From NCBI RefSeq assembly GCF_037176765.1, contig NC_090026.1, positions 131,336,752-131,400,751 of the forward strand: a stretch of 64,000 bases of DNA, written 5' to 3'. Of the stretch, positions 20,586 through 32,065 are shown in pieces. Made by a program: the position numbers and the translations under genes. Positions within the stretch are counted from its first letter, which is position 1; each line of letters starts with the position of its first letter. The notes under the pieces were generated by a model that was given only the letters and a program-made list of their open reading frames with translations, did no database searches and was not told the origin of the DNA. The stretch is from Anolis sagrei. Lineage: Eukaryota; Chordata; Lepidosauria; Squamata; Anolidae.

Positions 20586-21136
20586 TAGTTAATAAATATT
20601 GATATAATAATAACTTGCTTTTTGAACAGGGAAAACTGTTTAGAACTTTATTAGTCATCACAAACCATTTTAGTTTGAAATGTGGCTGATATTCTTCAGG
20701 TTGGTTTCATTGCATGTCATCATGAGACTGTTAAGACATATTTTAATATAAGACACATTTTAATACATAAGGAAGCAAGAGGCAGAATGGACGCACTCTT
20801 CGAAGATTCCCTCCTCCATCGCTGGCACCTTCTCTCTTCGAGGCCTGGGAAAATAGAATGACCAATAGGTGACCAGTTTGTTTTGCAACAGCTTTGAAAG
20901 GATGTTTTTAGACCCAAGGTTTCCAAAAAATACCTGTCTTCAACATCATGCTTCCCTTTATCGCTGCCCACCTTTTTGGGGGTGATTTTACTCCCCAGTG
21001 TTTCCCCAAAGAGTGATGTGTGTCAGCCAAGTGCGTCTTCTGATACTAATCAAAGGCATGGGTTCCCTTTTGGCACAGCTTTAACTGCCATGATTCAGTG
21101 CTACAGGATCACAAAAGATGGGGTTTGGGAAGGAAA
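20586..21136. other. Unassigned stretch
   Basis: AT-rich sequence with no coding frame of note or recognised repeat. Confidence 0.3.
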
Positions 21137-21492
21137 CGGAAATGTTTGGCAAGGTAAGGTAAAGCGGAAGGTTTTCCCCTGACATTAAGTCCAGTTTTGT
21201 CCAACTCTGCGGGTTGGTGCTCATCTCCATTGCTAAGCCGAAGAGCCGGCATTGTCCTTAGACACTTCCAAGTTCATGTGGCCGGCATGACTGCATGGAG
21301 CGCCATTACCTTCTTGCCGGAGCAGTACCTATTGGTCTACCCACATTTGCATGTTTTTGCATTGCTAGGTTGGCAGAAGCTGGGGCTGACAACGGAAGAA
21401 CATGCCACTACCCACACTCGAACCTGCAACCTTTCAGTCAACAAGCTCAGCGGTTTAACCCGCTGCGCCGCCGACAGCTCAAATGTTTGGCA
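21137..21492 (-). mobile_element. Sauria SINE, near full length
   Basis: On the minus strand a tRNA-like head at the right end (AGCGGGTTAAACCGCTGAGC near the A box, GGTTCGAGT-like B box) is followed by the Sauria body (ATTTGCATG, GGTACTGCTCCGG) and the tail CATTTCTAAGCCGAAGAGCC-like region on the plus strand at 21225-21255, ending in a TTACCTTACC-type tail. Sauria SINEs are squamate-specific and mobilised by LINEs. Confidence 0.9.
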
Positions 21493-21706
21493 AAGAAAAT
21501 AAAAAAGCCTTGTGAAACTTAAAAGGACAAACAAACGAGACTTAAGATTAAATTGAGCCTGAACTTTTCCTAGAAGCCAAGATGTTTAAAACTGTGGTTA
21601 CCATATTTTGGTAATTCATTGAGTCAACCTGACTTACTGGGAAAGGACTCGCTGGCAAAGTGGGAGGCCCTTTAATAACCTATTCCCATGCTTTTAATGA
21701 TAGAGC

Positions 21707-22870
21707 AGGCCTGGGCAAACTTTGGCCTTCCCTCCAGGTGTTGTGTTTTGTCAGGTTTTACAATGTATTGCAATGTAATATAGCTGAGTCATGCACTGCT
21801 AATGGGCTTCTATTGGAAGTGCTGAGTCATGCATTAACTGTATACAGAACTTCATTTGAGGAATGTGTTCTGGCCTAGTCCAGGTGATTGTGAATGATGT
21901 AATCCTGGGTCTGAGTTAAGTCAATGAGTTGGGAACCAATCAGTGATTGCTATGTGTAAATGAACTGTATATAAGGAAGTCATGTACAGTGTATTTCTCT
22001 CCTTGTGCTGTGATGTTGTTCGTCGAAGGCTATATGTAATTAAAAGAACCTGTCTGCTAAGACAAGATATAACTGTATGCTGTGGTAAGTTTGTAATATC
22101 ATCTAGACTGGGGGAAAGACAATGGTAAAACTGACAATGGCCGGGCATGTGCTCAAGTGTCTGTAAAAGAGTTCCAGAGTGACTGCAGGCTGTGGGAGCA
22201 GTTGACTGAAAATACTGTGCAGAAAGAAGCTACAGGAAAGCACTGAAGTTGTGCAACTGATCTGCTGCTGAATTGTGAAGTTAATCTCAACATGTTTGGA
22301 CTGTTAGGAATTGTGGGAGTTAATTTACAAACTAGACATTTTTATTACAAAAATGTTAGTCAAGCACTGAAAGGGTTAAATGGTTGCAATGACTCAGTAA
22401 AAGCTGCAGTTCTATATACGCAGGTATGCCTGTAGCTTAGTAACTCTCAGTGTAAGTTGCCCTCAGTATGAAGAGGCTTGAGTCTGAGAGACGCCTCAGT
22501 GTGAGGTAAACCTCAGTGTTAATAGGCCTCAGTGTGAGGTAGGCCTGGTGTGTGAAGTCCTCACATGAGAAGGCTAGGGAGAGAGAAGCCCCAGATTGAA
22601 GGCCTCATGTGTAAAGCTCCAGTGTGAAGGCTGCTGTGTGCAAAATGCTACTGCGAAGCTCAGTATGAGAGGAACCTCAGTGAGAGCAAAGCTGTTTATC
22701 TGCATGAGAAAGAAGCCCAGTGTGGAAGCAAAGAAGGAAGTATAAAGTCATGCTGCTGTGTGTAAGTTACTCTGCTGTGCATTTATGAGGGTCTTTTCCT
22801 AATAAGCCCACTCGTCCAACACTGAAGTCAAAAACACCTGGAGGGGAGGCTGAAGTTTGCCCAGGCCTGC
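21707..22870 (+). mobile_element. MITE with CAGGCCTGGGCAAAC ends and an unknown 1-kb core
   Basis: Terminal inverted repeats CAGGCCTGGGCAAACTTTGG (21709-) and TGAAGTTTGCCCAGGCCTG (to ~22869) resemble the hAT-type MITEs at 40052 and 50240. The 1-kb core is not shared with them. It has a TATA-like TATATAAGG (~21968) with downstream AATTAAAAG, and from 22440 a run of degenerate CCTCAGTGTGAGG-like motifs. The core could be an old LTR captured in or inserted into the MITE; no internal genes are seen. Confidence 0.55.
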
Positions 22871-23110
22871 TTCAAACGACGCTGAGAAAGCAAGCAAGGC
22901 TTGTCTGGGATTTCTATAACCGCCCTCCGAAGGGGAGCAGATGGAGGCCTCAAACCGTCTCAGTTGTTGCTCTCGCAAGCGCTACAGGAATGATCCGGGT
23001 CACGGGGAAGATCCGGCCATGCTGGAAGCCTTGCCAAGAAGACAGACAGACAGATATGACAGGACAATAAACTCATTCACCAGAAGGAGAAGGAAAGCTT
23101 TTGATCTTGG
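22863..23110 (+). repeat. 250-bp repeat, copy 1 of 2
   Basis: Shares TTCTATAACCGCCCTCCGAA and GCGCTACAGGAATGATCCGG with 24757-24985. It begins exactly at the right end of the MITE before it. Confidence 0.8.
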
Positions 23111-23214
23111 TTCAAGAGATTTTCACAATCTCAAGAATCCACAATCCAAGCCCTCCTGGCAGATGGCCATCCAGCCTCTGCTTTCCACCGTCAAATAATA
23201 ATAATTTAATAATA

Positions 23215-23708
23215 ATAATAAATGTATTGTCGAAGTCTTTCATGGCTGAAAACATTGGGTTGTTGTAGGTTTTTTCGGGCTATATGGCCATGTTCTAGAG
23301 GCATTCTCTCCTGACATTTCGCCTGCATCTATGGCAAGCATCCTCAGAGGTAGTGAGGTCTGTTGGAACTAGGAAAAAAGGGTTTATATATCTGTGGAAT
23401 GATGTCCAGGGTGGGACAAAGGACTCTTGTCTGCTGGAGCTAGGTGTGGATGTTTCAACTGACCATCTTGATTAGCATTTGATGGCCTGGCAGTGCCTGG
23501 AGCAATCTTTTGTTGAGAGGTGATTAGATGTGCCTGATTGTTTCCTCTCTGTTGTTGTACTGTTGTAATTTTAGAATTTTTTTTAATACTGGTAGCCAGA
23601 TTTTGTTCATTTTCAAACATCTAGAGAATGCCTCTAGAACATGGGTATATAGCCCGAAAAAACCTAGAACATAGGAATATAGCCCGAAAAAACCTACAAC
23701 AACCCAGT
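23215..23708 (-). mobile_element. Penelope-like element, rearranged
   Basis: A minus-strand copy runs from ATGTATTGTCGAAGTCTTTC to ~23620. It is followed by a short plus-strand piece at 23621-23708 in which a ~40-bp stretch (ATATAGCCCGAAAAAACCTA) is repeated twice. Confidence 0.75.
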
Positions 23709-24020
23709 TATTCCTAATGTTTTGGTGGAATCCCTTTTCTGGGAGTTGGAATCTCCTGCTCCGTTGTGTCCCCCTTCTCCTCAATGTGACATCCTTCAAA
23801 TACCAAAACATGGCTTGCTTGCCTACCCCCATTCCTCTCAGCCTTCTCTTTGAACCAAACCCATTCCTCATAGGGCTTGGCTTCCAGATCTTTGACCCTT
23901 TTGGTGGCCCTCTTCTTGTCAATGTCCTTCTTGAATTGCTTTGCTCAGAACTGGACACAGCATTATTATCATTCCAGGTGAAGAGGACTGGTCAAAGTGT
24001 AATAGAGTGGGACTAGGACT
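23709..24020 (-). mobile_element. Diverged CR1 fragment
   Basis: TTCCTCATAGGGCTTGGCTT and the following CCTTCTTGAATTGCTTTGCTCAG-like stretch correspond, in reverse, to the CR1 ORF2 C-terminal region but with many differences, marking an older CR1 subfamily. Confidence 0.7.
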
Positions 24021-24384
24021 TCCCTCGATCTCAACACTAGACTCCTATGAATCCAGCCTAGAATCACACTGGCTTTTCCAGTTTGGATTCCAAGAGAAGC
24101 CTCAAGGTTTTTGCAGCCAGAAGCCCAATGCCAAAGTGCTCACCTTTTCCTCCTGAGCTGGAATCCTGGATCAATGCAAGGCAGGTGTTACACACACTGA
24201 AAGAACAATCAAAGAGAGAAAGAAAGGCATGATTATCGTATTTATTTATACCTGACTTCCATGTCTTAAACAAGACTCAAACTGGCTCCCAACATTATAA
24301 ACAAATGTTATTCAAAACCAACAAATATTAAAAGTAGAATTAAACATGGGATTGTTAAAAACAAATCAGTTAAAACAATACAAA
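24021..24384. other. Unassigned stretch
   Basis: No gene, repeat or regulatory signal recognised. Confidence 0.3.
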
Positions 24385-24500
24385 GCCATGTTTAACATTT
24401 ACACAAATGAGCAGCCACTGCCAGAAGGGACAGTTTCATCTATGCTGATGATTGCGCCATCACTGCCCAAGCAGGAAGCCTTGAAATGGTTGAATAGAAG
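24385..24500 (+). mobile_element. I/Vingi-like LINE, palm fragment
   Basis: ATGTTTAACATTTACACAAA then CATCTATGCTGATGATTGCG encode FNIYTNEQ...IYADDCA, the RT palm with the YADD box, matching 10190-10270. Only ~115 bp remains. Confidence 0.75.
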
Positions 24501-24756
24501 CTCTAGGTCCCCTTACTGCCTATTACAGTGTTCCCTTGCTACTTTGCGGTTCGCTTATTGCGGACTATCTGTTTTGCGGATTTCAAAAAAGATCAATTTA
24601 AAATATATATAATGGCTTCCCTGAGTTTGCAAGATCTGAACAAGGCCACGGGTGACCAGTGATCCTGAGGGGCTCTCCTTCATAGAGTTGCCATAAGTTG
24701 AAGCCAACTTGAAGATAAATAGTGCCAGCAACAACCAAGAAGAGCATGACAGCCAT

Positions 24757-24985
24757 ACGTTTCAAACGATGCTGAGAAAGTGGGCCAGGTTTGTCTGGGA
24801 TTTCTATAACCGCCCTCCGAAGTGGAGCAGAGGGAGGCCTCAAACCGTCCCAGTTTTTGCTCTCGCAAGCGCTACAGGAATGATCCGGGTCACGGGGAAG
24901 ACCTGGCCACGCTGGAAGGCTTGCCAAGAAGAGAGACAGACAGATCTGGCAGGACAAAAACCTCATTCACCAGAAGCTCTTGATC
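24757..24985 (+). repeat. 250-bp repeat, copy 2 of 2
   Basis: About 90% identical by eye to 22863-23110 over the whole length, ending near CTCATTCACCAGAAG in both. Origin unknown: either a local duplication or two copies of an unrecognised dispersed repeat. Confidence 0.8.
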
Positions 24986-25194
24986 TCGGTTTGACTGTGA
25001 AGTTGTGCTTGACTTTTTCAGTTGTGGTTCTAAGTCAGGCATGGGCCAACTGTAAATCTTATAGCGCAACCACACTGTTGTGCTGGAGGACTAAGACATA
25101 TCTAGAAAGGGATATTTTATTTGTGGTTTTCCTATTTCGCAGGAGTCCTGTGCCCTGAACTGCAGCAAATGTGGAGGGATGGCTGTAAATGCTT

Positions 25195-25945
25195 TGGAGG
25201 TGTCGCAGCTCAGGATAGAATCACCTTGCTCAGAACACCACACCACACCAAGGCGGAAGGTTTTGTAGCTTATTGAAGAAAAACAAAGCCTTAAATATAA
25301 AGGTAAAGTTCCAAAAGTTCAATAGCAACAGCAAAGTCTTAAATGCAAAGGTAAAGTTCCACAAGTTCAATGGCAAACAGCATGAAGCATAATCCAAAAG
25401 GCATTGATCAAACAAGATTCCATGGCAGCATGACCGAGTCCCAAGGAGCCAAGAACAAGACAAAGTCCCAAGAAGCCAAGAGCATTGCCCCAAAAGTGAA
25501 GGCAATCCAGAGAAGTTACCAGATTATTCGCAGAAGTTGCACTGACAAAGATTTGTCTTCAAACAGCCCATTTAATATACTTTCCTAGCATGACCACATT
25601 CTGTTGACCTCTAACCTCCCTCTTGTTAGTAAGCCTCGCACTGCGGCGAACTTTGAATGGCAAGCGATCCTCCCTATCTAGATCTCCAGAGCCCTCAAGG
25701 TCGGATAGCTCGTTAGCCGTCAAGAATCAGCAGGGTGAGAGTCATCCTCCTGCACCTGCACCTGGGAAGTTTCACTAACATCAGAAACATCTCCCAAAAC
25801 ATTCCTTGCCATGGGAAACTGAACTTCCTCATCTTCTGTATCAACAACAGGAACATGTTCAGGAATCTGAAACCCATCATCTTCTTCCTGAGGCTCCAGC
25901 TGAGCCACAACAGGAGGTTAAGTCGACTGAATAGGACTTTCAATC
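25195..25945 (-). mobile_element. Possible LTR-element fossil
   Basis: The layout (a TTATTGAAGAAAAACAAAG-type polyadenylation region at the left, then short acidic frame remains on the minus strand at 25720-25908) resembles squamate LTR retroelement remnants, and a similar layout occurs at 57965-58440. Family not determined; broken and old. Confidence 0.35.
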
Positions 25946-26280
25946 AGGAATAGGTAACCTTTTTGATACAGTGGATTTTAAAATATGGTAGACAGGTTAG
26001 GCAAGTGGATGGAGAGTGTTTGTGTGAAATAATACAAATTGCATGTAAAAGCCATAACATAAAAGTTTTGCCCTTTTTTTTTTTAAAAAAAGTTATTTTT
26101 ATTAAGAATAAAAATTTGCTGCTTGAGAGTAGGAACAGGGAAAATAAAACAACTGTAGAGATAGTTGTTTTCAAGTTGTTTACATAAAAAGAGCAGGAAC
26201 AATAAGTTTTAGTAAAGCAGGAAAAAATAATAAATATAATTTTAAAAATTGGGAAAAGATATTATAAATAGATACAAAAC
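25946..26280. other. AT-rich stretch, possibly L1 remains
   Basis: No clear gene. A-rich sequence precedes the mariner-like element and may be part of the L1 copy that continues after it. Confidence 0.3.
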
Positions 26281-27105
26281 TACCGTATATACTTGAGTAT
26301 AAGCCGACCTGAATATAAGCCGAGGCACCTAATATTACCACAAAAAAAACTGAGAAAACGGATTGACTCGAATATAAGCCGAGGGTGGGAAACGCAGAGG
26401 CTACTGGTAAATTGCTAAATAAAAATAGATACCAATTAAATTACATTAATTGAGGAATCAGTAGGTTATATATATATATATGGTTTTTATTATCACAATG
26501 ATAAAAAAGGACAAGACAAACAGAAACAGAAACAACAAGAAAGTACATTATCCTACAAGTACACAACTCTAAGCTAATGGGACTATTAACCCATTACCAT
26601 ACAAGTACACCACTCTAATCTAATGACCCAACTAACGTATTATACAAATTACATATAGAAAAGACATTAAAAACCACGCCAACAATGGCGATCGACCTAC
26701 ATATTTTTGAATATGTACAAAAATGATAATTTAAGATAAGACTGTCCAACTCTGATTAAATGATTTACCTTTTTCAATATAAATGTGCTTACGTATCCTT
26801 CCAATAATAATAATGAGAGTAGCATAGTAAATGTAATAATAATAATAATAATAAAGAGTAAAATAATGAATGTAGCAATAACAACAATTATACAGTAAAA
26901 TAATAAATGTATAATAATAGAGTAAAATGATAAATGTAATAATAATAAATAGAATAAATAGAATAAAATAATAAATGAAATGAACAATAATAACAATAAA
27001 AGAATAAAAAAATAAATAACCCTGACTCGAGTATAAGCCGAGGGGGACTTTTTTCAGCCTAAAAAAAGGGCTGAAAAACTAGGCTTATACTGAGTATATA
27101 CAGTA
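26281..27105. mobile_element. Mariner/Tc-like MITE with TA target duplication
   Basis: TA followed by CCGTATATACTTGAGTATAA at the left, and TTATACTGAGTATATACAG followed by TA at the right, form long inverted ends. Subterminal motifs ATATAAGCCGAGG are repeated at both ends. The interior is AT-rich with TAA/TAATAA runs and no transposase. TA duplication points to the Tc1/mariner superfamily; exact family unknown. Confidence 0.75.
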
Positions 27106-27109
27106 ATTA

Positions 27110-27860
27110 GAAAAATATATCAACAATTTTTAACCTGGTCAACAGAAACTGAACAAGTGAAAGAAAATATGGTAAACTGGTTAAGGGATATAAGCCGATC
27201 CATACTCTCGACGGAGTGGGAAGAGATCTGGCTCAAGAAATTAAGATACTCATATGCAACAGAGCTCAAAGAGAACTGGTATAAAATATTCTATAGATGG
27301 TATCTAACACCAGAAATACTGTCAAAGATTAGCAAGGGTAAAACAAAAGATGAATGTTGGAAATGTGAAAAACATAAAGGCAATTTCATCCACATGTGGT
27401 GTAAATGTAAGAAAATAAAGAATTCTTGGCACCAAATACACTAAAAGATTGAACTTATCCTACATATAAAATTCGATCCAAAACCAGAATCCTTGTTATT
27501 AGGGATTACGGACTTTAAAGCAGATACGAACACGGATACTATCTTTTTTTATTTAATAACTGCTCCAAGAATTAGCTTGGCCAAAGTAGGGAGAGCTAAA
27601 GAAATACCTACAGCGGAACAATGGATTTTAAAGGAATGGACATCATGAATATGGATATACTTACTCAAAAAATCTCACACAATGAAGCAAAATCTTACAG
27701 AACAGATTGGAAAAAAATTTTGGACTCTGTAAAAGGAAAAAAAAAGGAATTTATATCAGAAATTTATGAAAGAAGCTCAAAGGAATTATCAATATGAAAC
27801 CGACGATAAGATAAAAAGAGAAGTGTGGCGTTTCTACAACTTGGGGGAAACCTGGAAGTA
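27110..27860 (+). mobile_element. L1 LINE, C-terminal ORF2 fragment
   Basis: The 95-codon frame at 27157-27444 contains FYRWYLTPEILSKISKGKTK and CWKCEKHKGNFIHMWCKCKK, which is the Cys-rich end of L1 ORF2. Further weak L1 similarity and a (TTA)n run follow. Short, 5'-truncated and decayed. Confidence 0.85.
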
Positions 27861-27881
27861 ATATACACCCCCAGCCTTTCC

Positions 27882-27920
<39 letters not shown>

Positions 27921-28254
27921 GTTTTGCCCTTTGAAGTGCAGCCAAAGCAACAAGAGCACAACCAAGGCTTGCCAATGCATGAATAGTAAGATCGGTTTTT
28001 TAAAAAAAGTTTACTCTTTTTCAATTTTTTAAATTAATTTCTCTATACTAATAATAAAACAATGCAGTATGAACCTTGGCCATCTAAAAGGTAGTGTCAA
28101 AGACTGTTTACAATTTTTATGACTAGGATACAGGTTCCAATTGTGCTTCCCTTTGCCATATATATCATTAATTACCCTTTAAGACCCCACCCACCCCCTC
28201 TTACCACCCTCTTCCTACCACCCTCCCACCCCCGTCTGGGTTTACTTAAATCAA

Positions 28255-29150
28255 TATATTTATTTAATTATCTGGAAGGCCTGATACCCATCTTTTCCTT
28301 CCGTTTTGTCAATTAAACAGGACCATTTCCTATACCAACCTTGTCTTGACTGAATATTCAGATATTTTTCTTTTTCATTGATAAAATCATTAATTAAATA
28401 TTCAGAAAGATAAGACCACCAGGTTTTCAGGTCCCACCTTGTTTTAGCTTTCCAACCTTGGACGATTGTGGCATGTATGGCTACTGTCATAAATTTCAAC
28501 ATATCAGCCCATTCGTTGTTCCCCTCCTTTACCTCTATAGTGAGGGACAGAAATTGGCCTTTATTCCAATGTAGTTTTTGCTCTATTATTTCCTCTATTA
28601 CTTCTCTAACTGTATTATAATATTTTTGGATTTCAGAGTAGTCCCACCACATGTGTGAAAAAGTACCGATCTCTCCGCATTTATTTTATTTATTTATTTG
28701 TTAGAAGTGTTTTTCAAAATGTGAGCCAATTGAAAGCGGGTCCTATACCATTTTGAAATTATTTTCCTTTGTGTTTCTTTGATTCTTAGATGTTTAATTT
28801 TTTGGGTTTTATCAATCCAGGAGTTTACTAAGTTTTCATTAAGGTTTGTATCCTGTTTCCAGGCCTCTACTAAAGTGTGTTTTGTATTATAGGATAAGGC
28901 TGTTAGTTCTTTATATATTTCCCCTATAATTCCTTTCTCTTTTTCTATTTTCCAGCTTATTATTCTATGCAATGAGGCATCTGATGTTTCTTTCTTTTTT
29001 ATTTCTTGTGCTCTTTGCGACAAGCCTAACCAAGCTATCCAATACTTTAAACCACATTTATTCTTTATCTTATCCCATTTTTTAAATTTCTCCATTGGGT
29101 TCCAAGAGGTCTCCTACCTTCTTAAAATTTTTACTCAAGGATCTTTTAAT
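28255..29150 (-). mobile_element. L1 LINE, ORF2 C-terminal fragment, reverse
   Basis: Two minus frames (28694-29095 and 28260-28652) hold L1-style sequence: WIAWLGLSQRAQEIKKKETS, then EAWKQDTNLNENL, then the continuation MWWDYSEIQKYYNTV. It lies tail-to-tail with the plus-strand L1 at 27110-27860, with broken frames. Confidence 0.75.
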
Positions 29151-29204
29151 TAAAAAATATTATTTTTTAATTAAAACGCAGCCACATCACAAAGTGTAAA
29201 GAAG

Positions 29205-29505
29205 CATACCTCTCAACAAAAGATTCTCCCAGGCTCAGCCAGGCCTTCAAATGCTAATGAAGGTGGTCAGTTGAAACATTCACACCTAGCTCCAGCAGAG
29301 AAGAGCTCTTGGCCCCACCCCAGTCATTCCACAGACATATAAACCCGTTTTCCTAATTCCAACAGACCTCACTACCTCTGAGGGTGCTTGCCATAGATGC
29401 AGGTGAAACGTCAGGAGAAAATGCCTCTAGAACATGGCCATATAGCCCGAAAAAAAACACAAGAACCTATTGATTCCAGCAATGAAAGCCTTCGACAATA
29501 CATAC
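29205..29505 (+). mobile_element. Penelope-like element, 3' end
   Basis: CTCTCAACAAAAGATTCTCC to GAAAGCCTTCGACAATACAT, the standard 3' ~300 bp of the family in plus orientation. Confidence 0.8.
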
Positions 29506-29535
29506 CTTAAGTGTTAATGAGAACAGTGTTGTCGG

Positions 29536-31126
29536 TCACTCTTTTCTCGCCAACGCGTCAAAGTCTGGTTTCAGTGTGGTTGTGGCAATTCTTAAGACTG
29601 ATTTAAGATGTCCCTCATTGAGCTGGCCTCTGTGATGTGCTTTGTTGACATTCATTGCTCTGAGCGTCTGCTCACAGATGTAAGTTGAGCCAAACAACAC
29701 CAGCATCCTCTGCGCCATCTTCCGAATCTTTGGAAAAGAGGCTTGACTCAAAGAAGCATAAAACTCGTTCAGTTTGAGAGAGCCGAACTTCTCCTTTAAG
29801 CCATAATCATATTGAAAATCAATTAGTTCAAACTGCAACTCAACCGGTACCGTTTCCGGGTCTTGGGACAGGGGAACCGACATCACCCGAAGCAACTTCT
29901 CAACTTTGTCAAAATCCGAAAACCGGTGGCTGAGTTCCCCAAGCAGGTCATCCAGTAATTGGCTGTATTTCTGCAAATGTTGAGTGTCCACGTCGAGTGT
30001 CGCAAGCGTGGGGAAATGATTGAGGGATCTGTCCAACATTTGTCTGGAAAGCAAAGCCAACTTGGACTTGAATGCTGTCACATGTGTACACATGTCGTAT
30101 GCAAACGTATTTTTCCCTTGTAGCTTTACACTCAGGTCATTCACGTGCGCCAGGATGTCGACAGCAAAAGCAAAATCGCAAATCCAATCTGTGTCGCTCA
30201 ACTGCAGGAAATCATCGGCTTTTCCGATTGTCTCCAAAAACGTACGTATCTCTGCTTTGAGCTCCCACACTTGTTGACATACTTTTGCCAAACTTTCCCA
30301 GCGGACAGAAAAATAGTCAAGGAAGTCCTGGTGATCCGTTTCCTCAAGCAACTGAGTAAACGGAAGATGATGGTTAAGTCCTTGTGTTCGTATGCAGTAA
30401 ACGAGTTCAATGACAACATTCGTGACATGATCAAGCTGCAATATGGACTGATACAGGGCTTGCGGATGGATAATGCAGTGAAGGAAAATCACATCCTGCC
30501 TCGGGCTCTCTTCCTTGACTTTTTCCTGAATTCTTTCGAGCAGGCCGGCGTTTCCTGTGCAGTCCGGTAACCCATCCGTGGCGACACTGCCTTTCGATAA
30601 AACCAGATACGCTGTCGAACAAGTCCTGTTCTGGTGTATCCTCCGTTAGGGGTTCCATGGCCAGAAATTCTTCCGTTATCTCAAAATCATTATTAATTCC
30701 TCTTACGAAAATTAAGAGCTGAGCAGCGCCTACCGGGTCAGTACTTTCACTCAGTGCTAGTGAATAAAACTGGAACGACTCTGCTTTTTTACACAATTGG
30801 TTGGCTACGTCCTCATCGATGAGTTCCACGTGGCGAGCCACCGCGCTGCACGATAAACACAGTTTTGCAAATATGTCTTTGCTCTCTGGGAACAACTCGT
30901 CTGCTATCGTCACCATACATTCTTTCAAAAACTCCCCGTCAGAGAAAGGTTTGCAGGCCTTTGCCAATTGCCAAGCCAGGATATAACTTGCTTTGGTGAT
31001 GGCCTCTTGCTGGGGAAAAATGTTTTGTTGGCTCTGCAAATTTGTCAACAACCGTTTGTCCTTTGATTTATTGTTAGCGTAGTTAGCATGCTTGGTGGGA
31101 AAGTGTCTTCTCTTCCTTCCACTCAT
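29536..31126 (-). pseudogene. hAT transposase gene (ZBED5/GTF2IRD2-like), one frameshift
   Basis: Two long minus-strand frames make one transposase. The first (31126 to ~30590) starts MSGRKRRHFPTKHANYANNK, the end of a BED-type zinc finger, and runs to DTPEQDLFDSVSGF. The second (30492-29536) continues IFLHCIIHPQALYQSILQLD, then SVRWESLAKVCQQVWELKAE (the catalytic-core W of hAT), and ends with the hATC dimerisation domain (LFGSTYICEQTLRAMN, ending LKPDFDALARKE). A single indel near 30580 shifts the frame. The finger's first Cys pair is missing. Family relatives include domesticated host genes (ZBED5, GTF2IRD2), so two alternatives exist: a dead transposon or a decayed paralogue. No matching TIRs were found beside it. 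Confidence 0.85.
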
Positions 31127-31258
31127 TTTTACTGAATGTTTTTGTTTGCGACGTCAACTTCAAATAAATTTTGAGCTGTAACAAGGTGAATCAAAGGGGA
31201 AGAGTCAAGAAATGACAGGCCAGAGTCTCAACATTTAAATTTTTGAGAGGTTACACCA

Positions 31259-31330
31259 GGCATGGGCAAACTTTGGCCTTCCAAGTGTTTGGACTTTAAC
31301 TCCCATCATTCCTCACAGCCTCAGACCACA
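31259..31330 (+). repeat. hAT MITE end, CAGGCATGGGCAAAC type
   Basis: CAGGCATGGGCAAACTTTGG followed by GACTTTAACTCCCATCATTC. Only the left arm is present; it gives way to a Helitron-like 3' end. Confidence 0.65.
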
Positions 31331-31442
31331 CACACATATATATGCAAACACACATATACACAAATGTATACACACATATATACACACACAAAACACATAT
31401 ACACAGACTGGGCCAAAGCAACATGTGGCAGGGAATGGCTAG
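31331..31442 (+). mobile_element. Helitron-like element, 3' end
   Basis: CA-rich interior, then CACAGACTGGGCCAAAGCAA, a GCCA/TGGC near-hairpin and terminal CTAG followed by T (31439-31443). Confidence 0.7.
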
Positions 31443-31543
31443 TAATAATAATAATAATAATAATATATTATTATTATTAAAATTATGTAATAGTGACATA
31501 TTATAATTATAAAAAATACAAAGCAGTAAAATCATTAAAATAA

Positions 31544-31791
31544 TCTATATAAATAAAAACGTAACGTTCGTTTGTGGGATTAACATAACTAAAAAACCAC
31601 CGGGCGGATTGACACCACATTTGGACACAAGACACCTCTCAGGCCAAGGAGTGACCGTCACTCATAAAAAAATGGAAAACACAGTGGAAGAGGCTTAAAA
31701 AGCCATGAAAATAAAATATACATTACAACGCATGCACAAAACCACATATATACAGACTGGGTCACAGCGACACGTGGCAGGGGACGGCTAG
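31544..31791 (+). mobile_element. Helitron-like element, short complete copy (248 bp)
   Basis: Begins TCTATATAAATAAAAACG directly after A (31543) and ends GGGACGGCTAG directly before T (31792), the expected A^T target of Helitrons. A CAC/GTG stem (GTCACAGCGACACGTGGC) lies ~10 bp before the end. No terminal inverted repeats and no target duplication, as expected for rolling-circle transposons. Confidence 0.78.
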
Positions 31792-31794
31792 TAA

Positions 31795-32065
31795 TATAAT
31801 GGCTCTTAGGAATTGTGTCCTTACCTTGATAGTCCTTGTTCTAGTCCAGAAACTTTGTTTATGAGGCTGCCACAAACTATATTGTGAAACCCATTGCTTA
31901 ATGAAAATATGCCAATTTTAACCTTTCAATGTGCAGACTGCAAAACTCTGAAAAAAACAAAGTTTTGGCAGTTTAATAAACATTTTCAACGCTTTTATGA
32001 TATAACCAATTAGGAAATGACATTCATAATCCAGGAACAAAAAACGTACTTCTACATACTTGGGA
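31795..32065. other. Unassigned stretch
   Basis: No feature seen between the short Helitron-like copy and the next SINE head. Confidence 0.3.

Noticed and set aside
24598-25158. Frames of 122-149 codons on both strands
   Set aside because: They cover the unidentified 250-bp repeat and a SINE-like stretch; nothing protein-like is recognised.
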